Of a DNA stretch of 24,425 bases, positions 1 through 7,653 are shown piece after piece. This stretch comes from JBQCHF01 sp051953655 (GTDB taxonomy: Bacteria > Actinomycetota > Actinomycetes > Motilibacterales > Motilibacteraceae). The translations under genes were made by a program, and so were the position numbers. How positions within the stretch are numbered: position 1 is the first letter of the stretch; each line of letters starts with the position of its first letter. A model generated the notes under the pieces. It was given only the letters and a program-made list of their open reading frames with translations, made no database searches and was not told the DNA's origin. The stretch spans positions 1 through 24,425 of the forward strand of contig JBQCIO010000125.1 of assembly GCA_051953655.1 (NCBI GenBank), read 5' to 3'.

Positions 1-9
1 GAAGGTCAT
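1..9 (-). CDS. Possible start of a downstream gene, cut by the window edge
   Basis: Two bases after the stop codon of the FemX-like gene (TAG at 14-12) there is an in-frame-capable ATG at 9-7 reading Met-Thr-Phe before the window ends. Such tight spacing is typical of a co-transcribed next gene, but only three codons are visible, so neither the reality nor the product can be judged. Confidence 0.3.
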
Positions 10-11
10 GG

Positions 12-1148
12 CTAGTCCGCCCCGCCGCCGCGCCGGCGCAGGTAGGCCTCGAAGCCGGCGAACAGCAGCCGGTTGACCGGCAGGTCCCACTCGCCGAGGT
101 ACTCCAGCGCGTGGCCGCCGGTGCCCAGCTTGAACTGGATCAGCCCGAAGAGATGGTCGTCGGGGTCGAGGGTGTCGGTGATCCCGCGCAGGTCGTAGAC
201 CGCGCAGCCGGCCGCCATGGCGTCCTGGATCATCCGCCACTGGACGGCGTTGCTCGGCCGCAGCTCGCGCTTGTGCGAGGCCGACGCGCCGTAGGAGTAC
301 CAGGCGTGCTGCCCGACGGTGATCATCGTGGTGGCCGCCAGCACCTCGCCCTCGTGCTCGGCGAGGTAGAGCCGTAGCCGCTGCGGGTCCTCGGCGCGCA
401 TGGCCTTCCACATCCGCTGGAAGTAGCCCAGCGGGCGCGGGATGAACTGGTCGCGCTCGGCGGTGTGGACGTAGAACGCGTGGAAGGCCGGGAGGTCCTC
501 GAAGGCGCCCTCGCGCACGGTGACGCCGCCCTTGTCGGCCTTCTTGATGTTGCGGCGCCACAGCTGGTTGAAGCCGGCCAGCACGTCCTCGGGCGTGCGG
601 TCCGCCAGCGGCAGCTGGAACACGTAGCGCGGCTGCCCGGCGCTGAAGCCCGCGCCCTCGTTCGGCGGCCGCCAGCCGAGGTCGACCAGCCCCTTGGTCA
701 GCCGCTCGGTGTGCTCCGACGTCTCGTCGGGCGGGATGTCGGCCAGCCGTCGCGCCTCGCCGGCCGCGATCGCGTCCTTCACCGTGGCCGCCTCCCAGCG
801 ACAGGTGGTCACCGGCGGCCCCATCTTGACCCCGAAGGCGCCCCGGCCGCGCAGGTGCTCCACCATCGGCCCCAGCCACCCGGCCGGGTCGTCGGCCACC
901 TGCTCCCACGGCAGGTCCGGGCCCTCGGGCAGGTAGGCGAGGTAGCGGGACAGGCGCGGCACCTTGCGGTAGAGCACCAGCCCCGCCCCGACGACGCGGC
1001 CGTCGGCGTCCTCCCAGCCCAGGCTCTCGTGCTGCCACTCGGACTTCACCGCGCCCCACGACGGCAGCTGGAGGAAGCTCACCGAGGGTCGGGTGGCCAC
1101 GAAGGCGAGGTGCTCGTCGGCGGTGAGCGCGCGCACGCGCAGGGGCAT
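12..1148 (-). CDS. FemX/FemAB-type peptidoglycan aminoacyltransferase
   Basis: This 378-residue protein resembles the FemABX family, cytoplasmic enzymes that move an amino acid from aminoacyl-tRNA onto the stem peptide of lipid II to build the interpeptide bridge of the cell wall. The visible support is the GNAT-like N-terminal fold with LQLPSWGAVKSEW near residue 27, the LWRRNIKKADKGG segment around residue 195 (family-typical binding region), and the C-terminal YDLRGITDTLDPDDHLFG stretch followed by FKLGTGGHALEYLGEWDLP. Length matches the family. The ATG at 1148 follows GGGAGGA at 1162-1156 with a good 7-base spacing. It lies downstream of tspO on the same strand with about 130 bp between. 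Which amino acid it adds cannot be told from the sequence. Confidence 0.85.
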   Translation of the reverse strand: MPLRVRALTADEHLAFVATRPSVSFLQLPSWGAVKSEWQHESLGWEDADGRVVGAGLVLYRKVPRLSRYLAYLPEGPDLPWEQVADDPAGWLGPMVEHLRGRGAFGVKMGPPVTTCRWEAATVKDAIAAGEARRLADIPPDETSEHTERLTKGLVDLGWRPPNEGAGFSAGQPRYVFQLPLADRTPEDVLAGFNQLWRRNIKKADKGGVTVREGAFEDLPAFHAFYVHTAERDQFIPRPLGYFQRMWKAMRAEDPQRLRLYLAEHEGEVLAATTMITVGQHAWYSYGASASHKRELRPSNAVQWRMIQDAMAAGCAVYDLRGITDTLDPDDHLFGLIQFKLGTGGHALEYLGEWDLPVNRLLFAGFEAYLRRRGGGAD

Positions 1149-1207
1149 GGGGAGGTCCTCCCGGTCAGCGGGTCGGTCGGGCAGGCGGGTCGAGCGTATC
1201 GGCGGGC

Positions 1208-1224
1208 CGGGGAGGTCCTCCCCG
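1208..1224. repeat. Short inverted repeat upstream of the FemX-like gene
   Basis: Arms of 8 bases (1208-1215 and 1217-1224) mirror each other around one base. A 13-base part of it (1209-1221) is repeated directly at 1149-1161, where its complement supplies the ribosome binding site of the FemX-like gene. It may be a weak operator or only a duplicated purine-rich tract. Confidence 0.4.
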
Positions 1225-1251
1225 TCGTGCGGCCGGCCGGTATGAGGCTGC

Positions 1252-1288
1252 TCAGGTCGGGCTCAGTTCAGGTCGGGCTCAGTTCAGG
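1252..1288. repeat. 16-bp tandem duplication across the tspO stop codon
   Basis: Two perfect 16-base copies lie at 1252-1267 and 1268-1283, followed by the first five bases of a third. The tspO stop (1281-1279) is inside one copy, so the duplication repeats the stop codon region without changing the protein. It looks like replication slippage. Confidence 0.85.
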
Positions 1289-1812
1289 GCGAGGACGCCG
1301 GCGTTGAGGCTGGTGGCGTAGAGGCACCAGAGCAGGTAGGGCACCAGCAGCCACCCGGCGGCCCGGGAGTGCCGGGCGAAGGCCACCAGGGTCGCCGCCA
1401 CCGCGACGTCGAGGGCCACGACCACCGCGAGGCCGGCGGCGAGCCGCTCGGCGCCAAAGAACACCGGCGACCAGGCCAGGTTGAGCAGCAGCTGGACGGC
1501 GTAGAGCGAGAGGGCGCCCCTGGCGTCGAACCAGCCGTCGCGCCGCCACACCAGCCACGCGGCCACCGCCATGAGGACGTAGAGGACGGCCCACACCGGG
1601 CCGAAGACCGCGTCGGGCGGGGTCCAGGGCGGCTTGTCGGCCGCCGCGTACCACCCGTCGACGCCGGCGGCGCTGGCCCGGGCCCCGACCCAGGCGACCA
1701 CGCCCGAGGCGGCCAGGAAGCCCAGCAGCCCCAGCAGCGCCGCTGGGCCGGAGTGACCGTGGTGCGCCCGGTAGGCGCGGGTGCGGGTGCTGCTCCAGGT
1801 GCCGGCGGTCAT
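1279..1812 (-). CDS. tspO: TspO/MBR family membrane protein
   Basis: A 177-residue integral membrane protein of the TspO/MBR (translocator protein) family, which binds porphyrins and related tetrapyrroles and is linked to stress control in bacteria. Five hydrophobic segments are visible. The family core is clear: KPPWTPPDAVFGPVWAVLY near residue 60, then a WLVWRR turn, LNLAWSPVFFG, and the closing WLLVPYLLWCLYATSLNAGV. The ATG at 1812 is preferred over one at 1848 because it leaves a 10-base gap after xth instead of an overlap and puts a short basic leader before the first membrane segment. It is probably co-transcribed with xth. Confidence 0.9.
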   Translation of the reverse strand: MTAGTWSSTRTRAYRAHHGHSGPAALLGLLGFLAASGVVAWVGARASAAGVDGWYAAADKPPWTPPDAVFGPVWAVLYVLMAVAAWLVWRRDGWFDARGALSLYAVQLLLNLAWSPVFFGAERLAAGLAVVVALDVAVAATLVAFARHSRAAGWLLVPYLLWCLYATSLNAGVLALN

Positions 1813-1822
1813 GTGCGGGCTC

Positions 1823-2704
1823 CTACCCCGCCGCGCCACCGTCGCCACTCAGCAGGTCGAGCTGCTCCTCGCGCGGCGCGGGCGGCGGAGGGGCCACCGG
1901 CGGCGCGTCGAGGTCGAGGTCGACGACGACCGGCGCGTGGTCGCTCGGGCCCTTGCCCTTGCGGGCCTCGCGGTCGACGTAGGCGTCGCGGACCGCGGCG
2001 GCCAGGGCTGCGTCGCCGTAGACGAGGTCGATGCGCATGCCGAGGTCCTTGTGGAACATCCCGGCCCGGTAGTCCCAGTACGTGAACGGGCGGTCGCCCT
2101 TGCCCGGGCGCGGGACGACGTCGGTCAGCCCGACCTCGCGCAGCCGCGCCAGGGCGTCGCGCTCGGCCGGGGTGACGTGGGTGGAGCCGACGAAGGCCCG
2201 CGCGTCGTAGACGTCGTCGTCGGCCGGCGCCACGTTGTAGTCGCCGCACACGGCGAAGGCCGCTGTGGTGCCCAGCCCCCCGCCCAGCTCCCGGGCGACG
2301 ACGTCCCGCAGGACCGCCAGCCACTCGAGCTTGTACTCGAAGTGCGGGTGCGCCACCTCGCGGCCGTTGGGCACGTAGACCGACCAGACCCGCAGCGGGC
2401 CGCAGGTGGCACCGACCGCCCGGCTCTCCAGCGTGGCCGGGTCGGGGTAGCCGGGCTCGCCGGGCAGCCCGCGGACCACGTCGGACAGGCCCACCCGGGA
2501 GAGCACCGCGACGCCGTTCCAGCGCCCGTCGCCGTGCGCCGCGGTGGCGTAGCCGAGCGCGGCCACCTCGGCGGCCGGGAAGGCGTCGGCCGCGCACTTG
2601 GTCTCCTGCAGGCAGACGACGTCCGGCGCGGTGTGCTCGAGCCAGTCCAGCAGCCGGGGCAGGCGCGCCCCGACCGAGTTGACGTTCCACGTGGCCAGCC
2701 GCAC
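1823..2704 (-). CDS. xth: Exodeoxyribonuclease III (AP endonuclease)
   Basis: This 293-residue enzyme belongs to the exonuclease III/APE1 group of the endonuclease-exonuclease-phosphatase superfamily. It cuts DNA at abasic sites and trims 3' ends during base excision repair. The catalytic signatures are present: RLATWNVNSV at the start, CLQETKC (metal-binding Glu) near residue 35, GDYNVAP (Asp/Asn pair) near residue 154, the FTYWDYR segment, and SDHAPVVVDLD (catalytic Asp-His) near the end. The extreme C-terminus adds a Pro/Ala-rich tail ending EEQLDLLSGDGG. It starts at GTG 2704 with AGGGAGGA about 8 bases upstream. It lies 40 bp after nfo and 10 bp before tspO. Confidence 0.95.
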   Translation of the reverse strand: MRLATWNVNSVGARLPRLLDWLEHTAPDVVCLQETKCAADAFPAAEVAALGYATAAHGDGRWNGVAVLSRVGLSDVVRGLPGEPGYPDPATLESRAVGATCGPLRVWSVYVPNGREVAHPHFEYKLEWLAVLRDVVARELGGGLGTTAAFAVCGDYNVAPADDDVYDARAFVGSTHVTPAERDALARLREVGLTDVVPRPGKGDRPFTYWDYRAGMFHKDLGMRIDLVYGDAALAAAVRDAYVDREARKGKGPSDHAPVVVDLDLDAPPVAPPPPAPREEQLDLLSGDGGAAG

Positions 2705-2744
2705 CCGTCGTTCCTCCCTCTCGCTGCCGTCCGCGGGACGAGAC

Positions 2745-3548
2745 CTACGCCGGCAGGTGCTCCCGCAGCCAGGCGATGTCCGCCCCCTGGCCCTCCGCGC
2801 CGCCGGGGGTCTCGCAGACCACCGGCGCCCCGGCGGCCGAGACGACGGCCAGCAGGTCCTCCGGGTCGATCTGCCCGCTGCCGAAGTTGGCGTGCCGGTC
2901 CGCGCCGGAGTCGAAGGCGTCGCGGGAGTCGTTGGCGTGCACCAGGTCGATGCGGCCGGTGATCGCCTTGAGCCGGTCGACCACGGTGCGCAGCTCCTCG
3001 CCCCCGGCGTGCGCGTGGCAGGTGTCCAGGCAGAAGCCGACGTTGGTGAGGTCGCAGGCCTCGTCCAGCGCCTCCCACAGCCGACCGATCGCGTCGAGCC
3101 GGCGGGCCATCGCGCCCGCCCCGCCGGCGGTGTTCTCGATGAGCACGGGCAGCTTGAGGTCCGTGCGCTCGATGGTCTTGCGCCAGTTGTCGATCCCGAC
3201 CGCCGGGTCGTCGTCCCCCCGCACGTGGCCGCCGTGGACGACGAGCGCCTTGGCGCCCACCTCCGCGGCGGCGTCGATGTGCTGCTGGAGGATCTTGCGG
3301 CTCGGGATCCGGATCCGGTTGTTGGTCGTGGCGACGTTGATGACGTAGGGCGCGTGGATGTAGAGGTCGATGCCGGCCGCCGCCACCGCCTCGCGCAGCG
3401 CGCCCGCCCCGCCGGGGAAGGCCACCGCGGGCGCCTTCCAGCCCTGCGGGTCGCCGAGGAAGGTCTGCACCAGGTCGGCCTGCCGCGCGGTCGCCTCGGC
3501 GACGGGGTCGGCCTGGTCGACGTGGGCTCCGAGGGCGAGGCTCGTCAT
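2745..3548 (-). CDS. nfo: Endonuclease IV (deoxyribonuclease IV)
   Basis: A 267-residue TIM-barrel AP endonuclease that cleaves 5' to abasic sites and some oxidised bases using three zinc ions. All expected ligands can be placed: the His of YIHAPYVINVATTN, the VVHGGH His, the Glu of LIENTAGG, the Asp and His of CLDTCHAHAGG, the His of LVHANDS, the Asp-Arg-His of GADRHANFGSG, and the Glu of VCETPGG. ATG 3548 is chosen because the protein then begins directly with the first barrel strand (LALGAHVDQ); an ATG-less 24-residue extension upstream is Pro-rich and unlike the family. It heads the run nfo-xth-tspO-femX on this strand. Confidence 0.95.
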   Translation of the reverse strand: MTSLALGAHVDQADPVAEATARQADLVQTFLGDPQGWKAPAVAFPGGAGALREAVAAAGIDLYIHAPYVINVATTNNRIRIPSRKILQQHIDAAAEVGAKALVVHGGHVRGDDDPAVGIDNWRKTIERTDLKLPVLIENTAGGAGAMARRLDAIGRLWEALDEACDLTNVGFCLDTCHAHAGGEELRTVVDRLKAITGRIDLVHANDSRDAFDSGADRHANFGSGQIDPEDLLAVVSAAGAPVVCETPGGAEGQGADIAWLREHLPA

Positions 3549-3633
3549 GGGCACGAGGGTAGACGGGAGGCCGGACAGCGGCCCGGGCGTCGCCCCTGGC
3601 CTGTGGACCGCGCGGCCCACGCTGCGGGTCGGC

Positions 3634-4035
3634 TCAGATCGCGAAGCCGCCGTGCGCCAGCGACAGGCCGAGCCCCAGCCCGGCGAGCACGAGCCCGGGG
3701 ATGATGACCATCCGCTCGGCCCGGGTCGCGGACAGGTACTGGTCGTAGAAGCCCAGCAGCACCCCGGCCAGGCCCGTCACCGACCCGGCGAGGTGCCAGC
3801 CGTCCACCAACCCGCACACGACGGCGGCCGCGCCGAGGACGAGCACGACGACGGCCAGGCCCGCCTCGCGGGGGTGCTCCCGGGCGTCGGCCGGCAGGTG
3901 CGGGTGGCGCTGCCGCGGCAGCGGCTGCGACGGGGCACCGGGCAGCCGGCCCGTCGACGCGGTTCCTCTCGAGGCCGTTCCCTTCGAGGTCGTGCCCGCC
4001 GAGCCGGTCCTCCGGCTGGTGTCACTGGTGGCCAT
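3634..4035 (-). CDS. Small membrane protein of unknown function
   Basis: A 133-residue protein. The first ~58 residues are rich in Ser, Thr, Gly, Arg and Pro and look disordered. Three hydrophobic stretches follow (about residues 60-77, 81-97 and 109-128), giving a probable three-pass membrane protein with a cytoplasmic or extracytoplasmic disordered head. The ATG at 4035 has GGTGGAGGT 6 bases upstream. It is divergent from rpsF and shares its 242-bp upstream region. I recognise no family. The frame is supported by the ribosome binding site and the coherent membrane segments. Confidence 0.7.
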   Translation of the reverse strand: MATSDTSRRTGSAGTTSKGTASRGTASTGRLPGAPSQPLPRQRHPHLPADAREHPREAGLAVVVLVLGAAAVVCGLVDGWHLAGSVTGLAGVLLGFYDQYLSATRAERMVIIPGLVLAGLGLGLSLAHGGFAI

Positions 4036-4123
4036 CTGCGACCTCCACCGGCGCGCCCGGGGCCCTGCGGCCCCGCCTCGGCGACGCCCTCCGCTCCCCG
4101 ACCGTGCGCTGCCTGTGGACGAG

Positions 4124-4154
4124 TTTCAAGGCCGGAGGTCCCGACGGGTACTCT
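4124..4154 (+). promoter_or_regulatory. Possible rpsF promoter
   Basis: Within the 242-bp divergent region, TTTCAA (4124-4129) and TACTCT (4149-4154) are spaced 19 bases and lie about 125 bp before rpsF. The match to sigma-70-type boxes is only partial, so this is a weak guess. Confidence 0.3.
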
Positions 4155-4277
4155 TGCGGTCACCGCAGCAGGCCTCCAGCGTCACCCGACGCCACCGGCG
4201 ACCTGCCGCGGGACGCAGTAGCCCTCCTGCCACGGACCGACCGTGGCCGCCTGAGTCCAAAGGAGGTGGGTTCACGC

Positions 4278-4568
4278 ATGCGTCGCTACGAGCTGATGGT
4301 CATCCTCGACCCGGACCTCGAGGAGCGCACCGTCGCCCCGTCCCTCGACCAGTTCCTCAACGTCATCCGCAACGGCGGGGGCACCGTGGAGAAGGTCGAC
4401 GTCTGGGGCCGGCGCCGCCTCGCCTACGAGATCAAGAAGAAGCCCGACGGCATCTACGCCGTCGTAGACCTGACCGCCGAGCCGGCCGTGGTGAAGGAGC
4501 TGGACCGCCAGCTCAACCTCAACGAGGCCGTCCTGCGCACCAAGGTCCTGCGCCCCGACCAGCGCTGA
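4278..4568 (+). CDS. rpsF: 30S ribosomal protein S6
   Basis: A 96-residue protein matching ribosomal protein S6, a component of the small-subunit platform that binds 16S rRNA together with S18 (encoded two genes on). Family features are visible: RRYELMVILDPDLEE at the N-terminus, VDVWGRRRLAYEIKKKPDG in the middle and LDRQLNLNEAVLRTKVLR at the end. The ATG at 4278 has a near-perfect Shine-Dalgarno (AAAGGAGGTG, 4259-4268), which rules out upstream in-frame starts. It opens the rpsF-ssb-rpsR-rplI operon typical of actinobacteria. Confidence 0.97.
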   Translation: MRRYELMVILDPDLEERTVAPSLDQFLNVIRNGGGTVEKVDVWGRRRLAYEIKKKPDGIYAVVDLTAEPAVVKELDRQLNLNEAVLRTKVLRPDQR

Positions 4569-4638
4569 CCGGCGCTGTCGGCACCGCCCGCTAGACCTGC
4601 AGTTCGCACCCACCGCCCAACGCCCGACAGGAGTGGCC

Positions 4639-5169
4639 ATGGCAGGGGAGACCGTCATCACGGTCGTCGGCAACCTCACCGACGACCCCGAGCTGCGCTT
4701 CACCCCGTCGGGTGCGGCGGTCGCGAACTTCACCGTCGCGTCCACCCCGCGCCAGATGGACCGCCAGACCAACGAGTGGAAGGACGGCGACCCGCTGTTC
4801 CTGCGCTGCTCGATCTGGCGGCAGGCGGCCGAGAATGTCGCCGAGTCCCTCACCCGCGGTTCCCGGGTCATCGTCCAGGGCCGGCTGCGCCAGCGGTCCT
4901 ACGAGACCAAGGAGGGTGAGAAGCGCACGGTGATCGAGCTCGAGGTCGACGAGATCGGCCCGTCCCTGCGCTACGCCACGGCCAAGGTCACCAAGACCAG
5001 CCGCGGTGGCGGCGGCGGGGGTGGCGGCTACGGCGGCGGGGGTGGCGGCGGCTACAGCGGTGGCGGCGCCCCGGCGGAGGACCCGTGGGCCACGCCCGCG
5101 CCGGCCTCCGGTGGCGGTGGCGGTGGCGGCTGGGGCGCCCCGGGCGGCTCGGAGGAGCCTCCCTTCTAG
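4639..5169 (+). CDS. ssb: Single-stranded DNA-binding protein
   Basis: A 176-residue SSB that coats single-stranded DNA in replication, recombination and repair. Residues 1-115 form the OB fold (ETVITVVGNLTDDPELRF, then FLRCSIWRQAAENVAESL and GSRVIVQGRL). From about residue 120 follows a long Gly-rich linker with runs of Gly broken by Tyr, and then the acidic partner-binding tip SEEPPF, the counterpart of DDDIPF in E. coli. ATG 4639 is preferred to the GTG at 4633 because ACAGGAG (4627-4633) then lies at a usable distance. It is separated from rpsF by 70 bp. Confidence 0.97.
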   Translation: MAGETVITVVGNLTDDPELRFTPSGAAVANFTVASTPRQMDRQTNEWKDGDPLFLRCSIWRQAAENVAESLTRGSRVIVQGRLRQRSYETKEGEKRTVIELEVDEIGPSLRYATAKVTKTSRGGGGGGGGYGGGGGGGYSGGGAPAEDPWATPAPASGGGGGGGWGAPGGSEEPPF

Positions 5170-5307
5170 GGCGCCTCGGGCCGACCTGACCGCTGGCACG
5201 CACGAACGAGCACCACCCGGTGCGCGACCACCCGGTCCGCACCACGACAGTCCATCCCGGGCCGCCACGCGCGGTGACGCCCGGGCCCCGAGAAAGGGAG
5301 CACCACG

Positions 5308-5544
5308 ATGGCGAAGCCCCCCGCGCGCAAGCCGAAGAAGAAGGTTTGCGTGTTCTGCAAGGAGAAGATCTCCTACGTGGACTACAAGGACACGGGCCTG
5401 CTGCGGAAGTTCATCTCCGACCGCGGCAAGATCCGTGCCCGTCGGGTCACCGGCAACTGCACCCAGCACCAGCGCGACGTCGCCACGGCCGTGAAGAACA
5501 GCCGTGAGATGGCGCTGCTGCCCTACACGTCCACCGCGCGCTAG
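5308..5544 (+). CDS. rpsR: 30S ribosomal protein S18, zinc-binding form
   Basis: A 78-residue S18 protein, partner of S6 in the 30S platform. It carries a CVFC pair near residue 14 and a further Cys at GNCTQHQ, the zinc-binding (C+) arrangement; actinobacteria often also hold a Cys-free copy elsewhere for zinc starvation. The family core is seen in YVDYKDTGLLRKFISDRGKI, and MALLPYTS lies near the end. The ATG at 5308 follows AAAGGGA. The spacing to ssb is 138 bp and to rplI 14 bp. Confidence 0.97.
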   Translation: MAKPPARKPKKKVCVFCKEKISYVDYKDTGLLRKFISDRGKIRARRVTGNCTQHQRDVATAVKNSREMALLPYTSTAR

Positions 5545-5558
5545 AGGGAGGGGACGAC

Positions 5559-6005
5559 ATGAAGCTCATCCTCACCCAGGAGGTCGCCGGCCTCGGTGCG
5601 CCCGGTGACGTCGTCGAGGTCAAGGACGGCTACGGCCGCAACTACCTCGTGCCCCGCGGCTTCGGCATCCGCTGGACCCGCGGCGCCGAGTCGCAGGTCG
5701 CCTCGATCCGCCGGGCCCGCGAGGTCCGCGACATCCGCGACCTCAGCTCCGCTCAGGCGGTCAAGGGCCAGCTCGAGGGCCTGTCGGTCCGGCTGCCGGT
5801 CCGCGCCGGCCAGGGCGGGCGGCTGTTCGGCTCGGTCACCGTCGCCGACATCGCCGGCGCCGTGAAGGCCGCGGGCGGTCCCGACGTGGACAAGCGCCGG
5901 ATCGAGATCGGCAACCCGATCAAGACCCTCGGCAGCCACTCGGTCAGCGTGCGCCTGCACCCGGAGGTCGCCGCCACGGTCACCGTCGACGTCGTCGCCG
6001 GCTGA
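5559..6005 (+). CDS. rplI: 50S ribosomal protein L9
   Basis: A 148-residue L9, a two-domain large-subunit protein that helps keep the reading frame. The N-terminal rRNA-binding domain shows MKLILTQEVAGLGAPGDVVEV and the glycine-rich NYLVPRGFGI; a helical connector rich in Arg and Ala follows, then a C-terminal domain with GGRLFGSVTVADI and GSHSVSVRLHPEV. GGGAGGGGA precedes the ATG. It is the last gene of the ribosomal operon before the terminator hairpin. Confidence 0.97.
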   Translation: MKLILTQEVAGLGAPGDVVEVKDGYGRNYLVPRGFGIRWTRGAESQVASIRRAREVRDIRDLSSAQAVKGQLEGLSVRLPVRAGQGGRLFGSVTVADIAGAVKAAGGPDVDKRRIEIGNPIKTLGSHSVSVRLHPEVAATVTVDVVAG

Positions 6006-6048
6006 TCGCAGCGTCACCAGAACCACCAGCGCCGCAAGCACCACCGCA

Positions 6049-6082
6049 GAGGACCCGCACCCCGGTCAGGGTGCGGGTCCTC
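6049..6082 (+). terminator. Hairpin terminator after rplI
   Basis: A perfect 14-bp stem (6049-6062 with 6069-6082) closes a 6-base loop, 43 bp after the rplI stop. There is no T-run, as is usual in actinobacteria. It separates the ribosomal operon from the epimerase gene. Confidence 0.85.
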
Positions 6083-6193
6083 GTGCGTGTGCGGACCAGT
6101 CAGAAGGTAGGTAAAAGGCAGGCAGAAGCCGGGCAGACGGCGCGTGGACGGTGGGTGGGCGGCGGGACCGCCGGGAGGCGGCAGGATGCGGCC

Positions 6194-7264
6194 ATGACCC
6201 TCGACGCCGACCACCTCGATGCCGACCACCGGCCCGGCGGCACGCTCGCCGACCCCAGCCACCGCAGCCCCCTGACCGGGCTCGACGTCAGCGCGTTCGC
6301 GCCGGGCTCACGGCTGTGGCCCACCGGCCAGCAGCTCACGCTGGTCCACGGCGACCAGCGGGCGGTGGTCACCGAGGTGGGGGCCACCCTGCGCGGCTAC
6401 TCGGTCGGGGCCCGGCCGGTGGTCGAGGCGTTCCCCGCCGACGAGCTGCCGGCCGGCTGTCACGGGCAGCTGCTGGCCCCGTGGCCGAACCGGGTCCGGG
6501 ACGGTCGGTGGGCCTGGCGGGGACGCCCCCTGCAGCTGGCGCACACCCAGCCCAGCGAGGACAACGCCATCCACGGCCTGGTGCGCTGGGCGCTGTGGGA
6601 GGTCGTCGACGAGTCGGCGGACACCGTCTCGCTCGAGGTCGTCATCGGCGGCCAGCAGGGCTGGCCGTTCCCGTTCCGGGTGCGTGCGGACTACGCCCTC
6701 GACGCCCTGGGGCTGTCGTGCACGGTGACCGGCGAGAACCTCGGCACCGGGCCGATGCCCTGGGGCTTCGCCGCGCACCCGTACCTGTCCGTGCCCGGGG
6801 GCGTGCCCGCCGCGCGGGTCACGGTGCCGGGCGCCACCCGCCTGCGCAGCGACGAGCGCAACCTGCCGGTGGAGCGGCTCGCCGTCGACGGGCCGCACGA
6901 CCTGCGCGAGGGGCCGGTGCTGGGGGAGCGGGTGCTGGACACCGCCTACACCGACCTGCGGCGCGGCTGCGCCCTGCAGGACGCGGCGGACCGGCTGGGG
7001 CTGGACGACCCGGTGGAGGTCGTCGTGCAGGCGGCCGACGGGGGGCGCACGCACGTGATCGGGGACTCCTCCGTGCGGTGGTTCCAGGTCTTCACCGGCG
7101 ACACGCTGCCCGCGCCGTGGACCCGGACCTCGGTGGCGGTGGAGCCGATGACCTGCCCGCCGGACGCGCTGAACTCCGGGGAGGACCTGCGGGTGCTCGA
7201 GCCCGGGGAGCGGGCGCGGACGTCGTGGCGGATCGCCTACGAGCCGCCGGCGGCCTCCTCCTGA
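6194..7264 (+). CDS. Aldose 1-epimerase (mutarotase) family protein
   Basis: A 356-residue protein of the galactose-mutarotase-like fold, which interconverts alpha and beta anomers of aldoses. Family marks: LLAPWPNRVRDGRW near residue 95, the conserved His in DNAIHGLVRW, the catalytic His in GFAAHPYLSVPGG near residue 195, and the catalytic base Glu in VAVEPMTCPPDALNSG. The first 45 residues are poorly conserved in character and rich in Asp/His. The start is ATG 6194; the upstream sequence is only a weak Shine-Dalgarno, so a later start is possible. It stands alone between the rplI terminator and the dnaB leader. The sugar is unknown. Confidence 0.9.
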   Translation: MTLDADHLDADHRPGGTLADPSHRSPLTGLDVSAFAPGSRLWPTGQQLTLVHGDQRAVVTEVGATLRGYSVGARPVVEAFPADELPAGCHGQLLAPWPNRVRDGRWAWRGRPLQLAHTQPSEDNAIHGLVRWALWEVVDESADTVSLEVVIGGQQGWPFPFRVRADYALDALGLSCTVTGENLGTGPMPWGFAAHPYLSVPGGVPAARVTVPGATRLRSDERNLPVERLAVDGPHDLREGPVLGERVLDTAYTDLRRGCALQDAADRLGLDDPVEVVVQAADGGRTHVIGDSSVRWFQVFTGDTLPAPWTRTSVAVEPMTCPPDALNSGEDLRVLEPGERARTSWRIAYEPPAASS

Positions 7265-7482
7265 GCGGCAGCGCCGGGCCGGCTCCGCGCGCCTGTGGGT
7301 AACGCCGACGACCTGTGGACATCAGGGCCGGATCGGGTGACCCGGACATGAACGGCAGGTGCACGGTGCACCCCTGGGCGGAGGCGCCGAGGGTGCGGAA
7401 CTTTCTTCGGTCCACACCGCGTGCACGACGTCTGCGCAGGTCAGCGCCCTGATCACAGGTGTTGCCGACCGTTGTCCCCAGG

Positions 7483-7505
7483 GTTGTGCACAGCCGGTGC
7501 ACAAC
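7483..7505. promoter_or_regulatory. Perfect inverted repeat, possible operator or DnaA-box pair
   Basis: Arms GTTGTGCAC (7483-7491) and GTGCACAAC (7497-7505) mirror each other around the 5-base spacer AGCCG. The left arm is within TTGTGCACA, one base from the DnaA box. Either a dimeric regulator or a facing pair of weak DnaA boxes would explain it. Confidence 0.6.
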
Positions 7506-7610
7506 GCTCCCCAGGCCGTCCACACCCTGCCCACACGCTGTCCCCAGGCGCTCCTCGACCCGGCCGCGTGCGGCCCGTAACGTGCCACGCCGCGGCCCCA
7601 GCCGGGGGCC

Positions 7611-7653
7611 GGCACGTCCTCGGGCACGTCCTCGGGCACCGTCCGGGCACCGT
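7611..7653. repeat. Degenerate 12-bp tandem repeat before dnaB
   Basis: The unit GGCACGTCCTCG occurs twice exactly (7611-7622, 7623-7634), then as GGCACCGTCCG (7635-7645) and a partial GGCACCGT (7646-7653). It lies about 110 bp before the dnaB start. Confidence 0.75.

Noticed and set aside
5006..5160. Gly-rich repeat in ssb as a mobile or satellite repeat
   Set aside because: It encodes the flexible SSB linker, which is usually Gly-rich in actinobacteria, and ends in the expected acidic tip.
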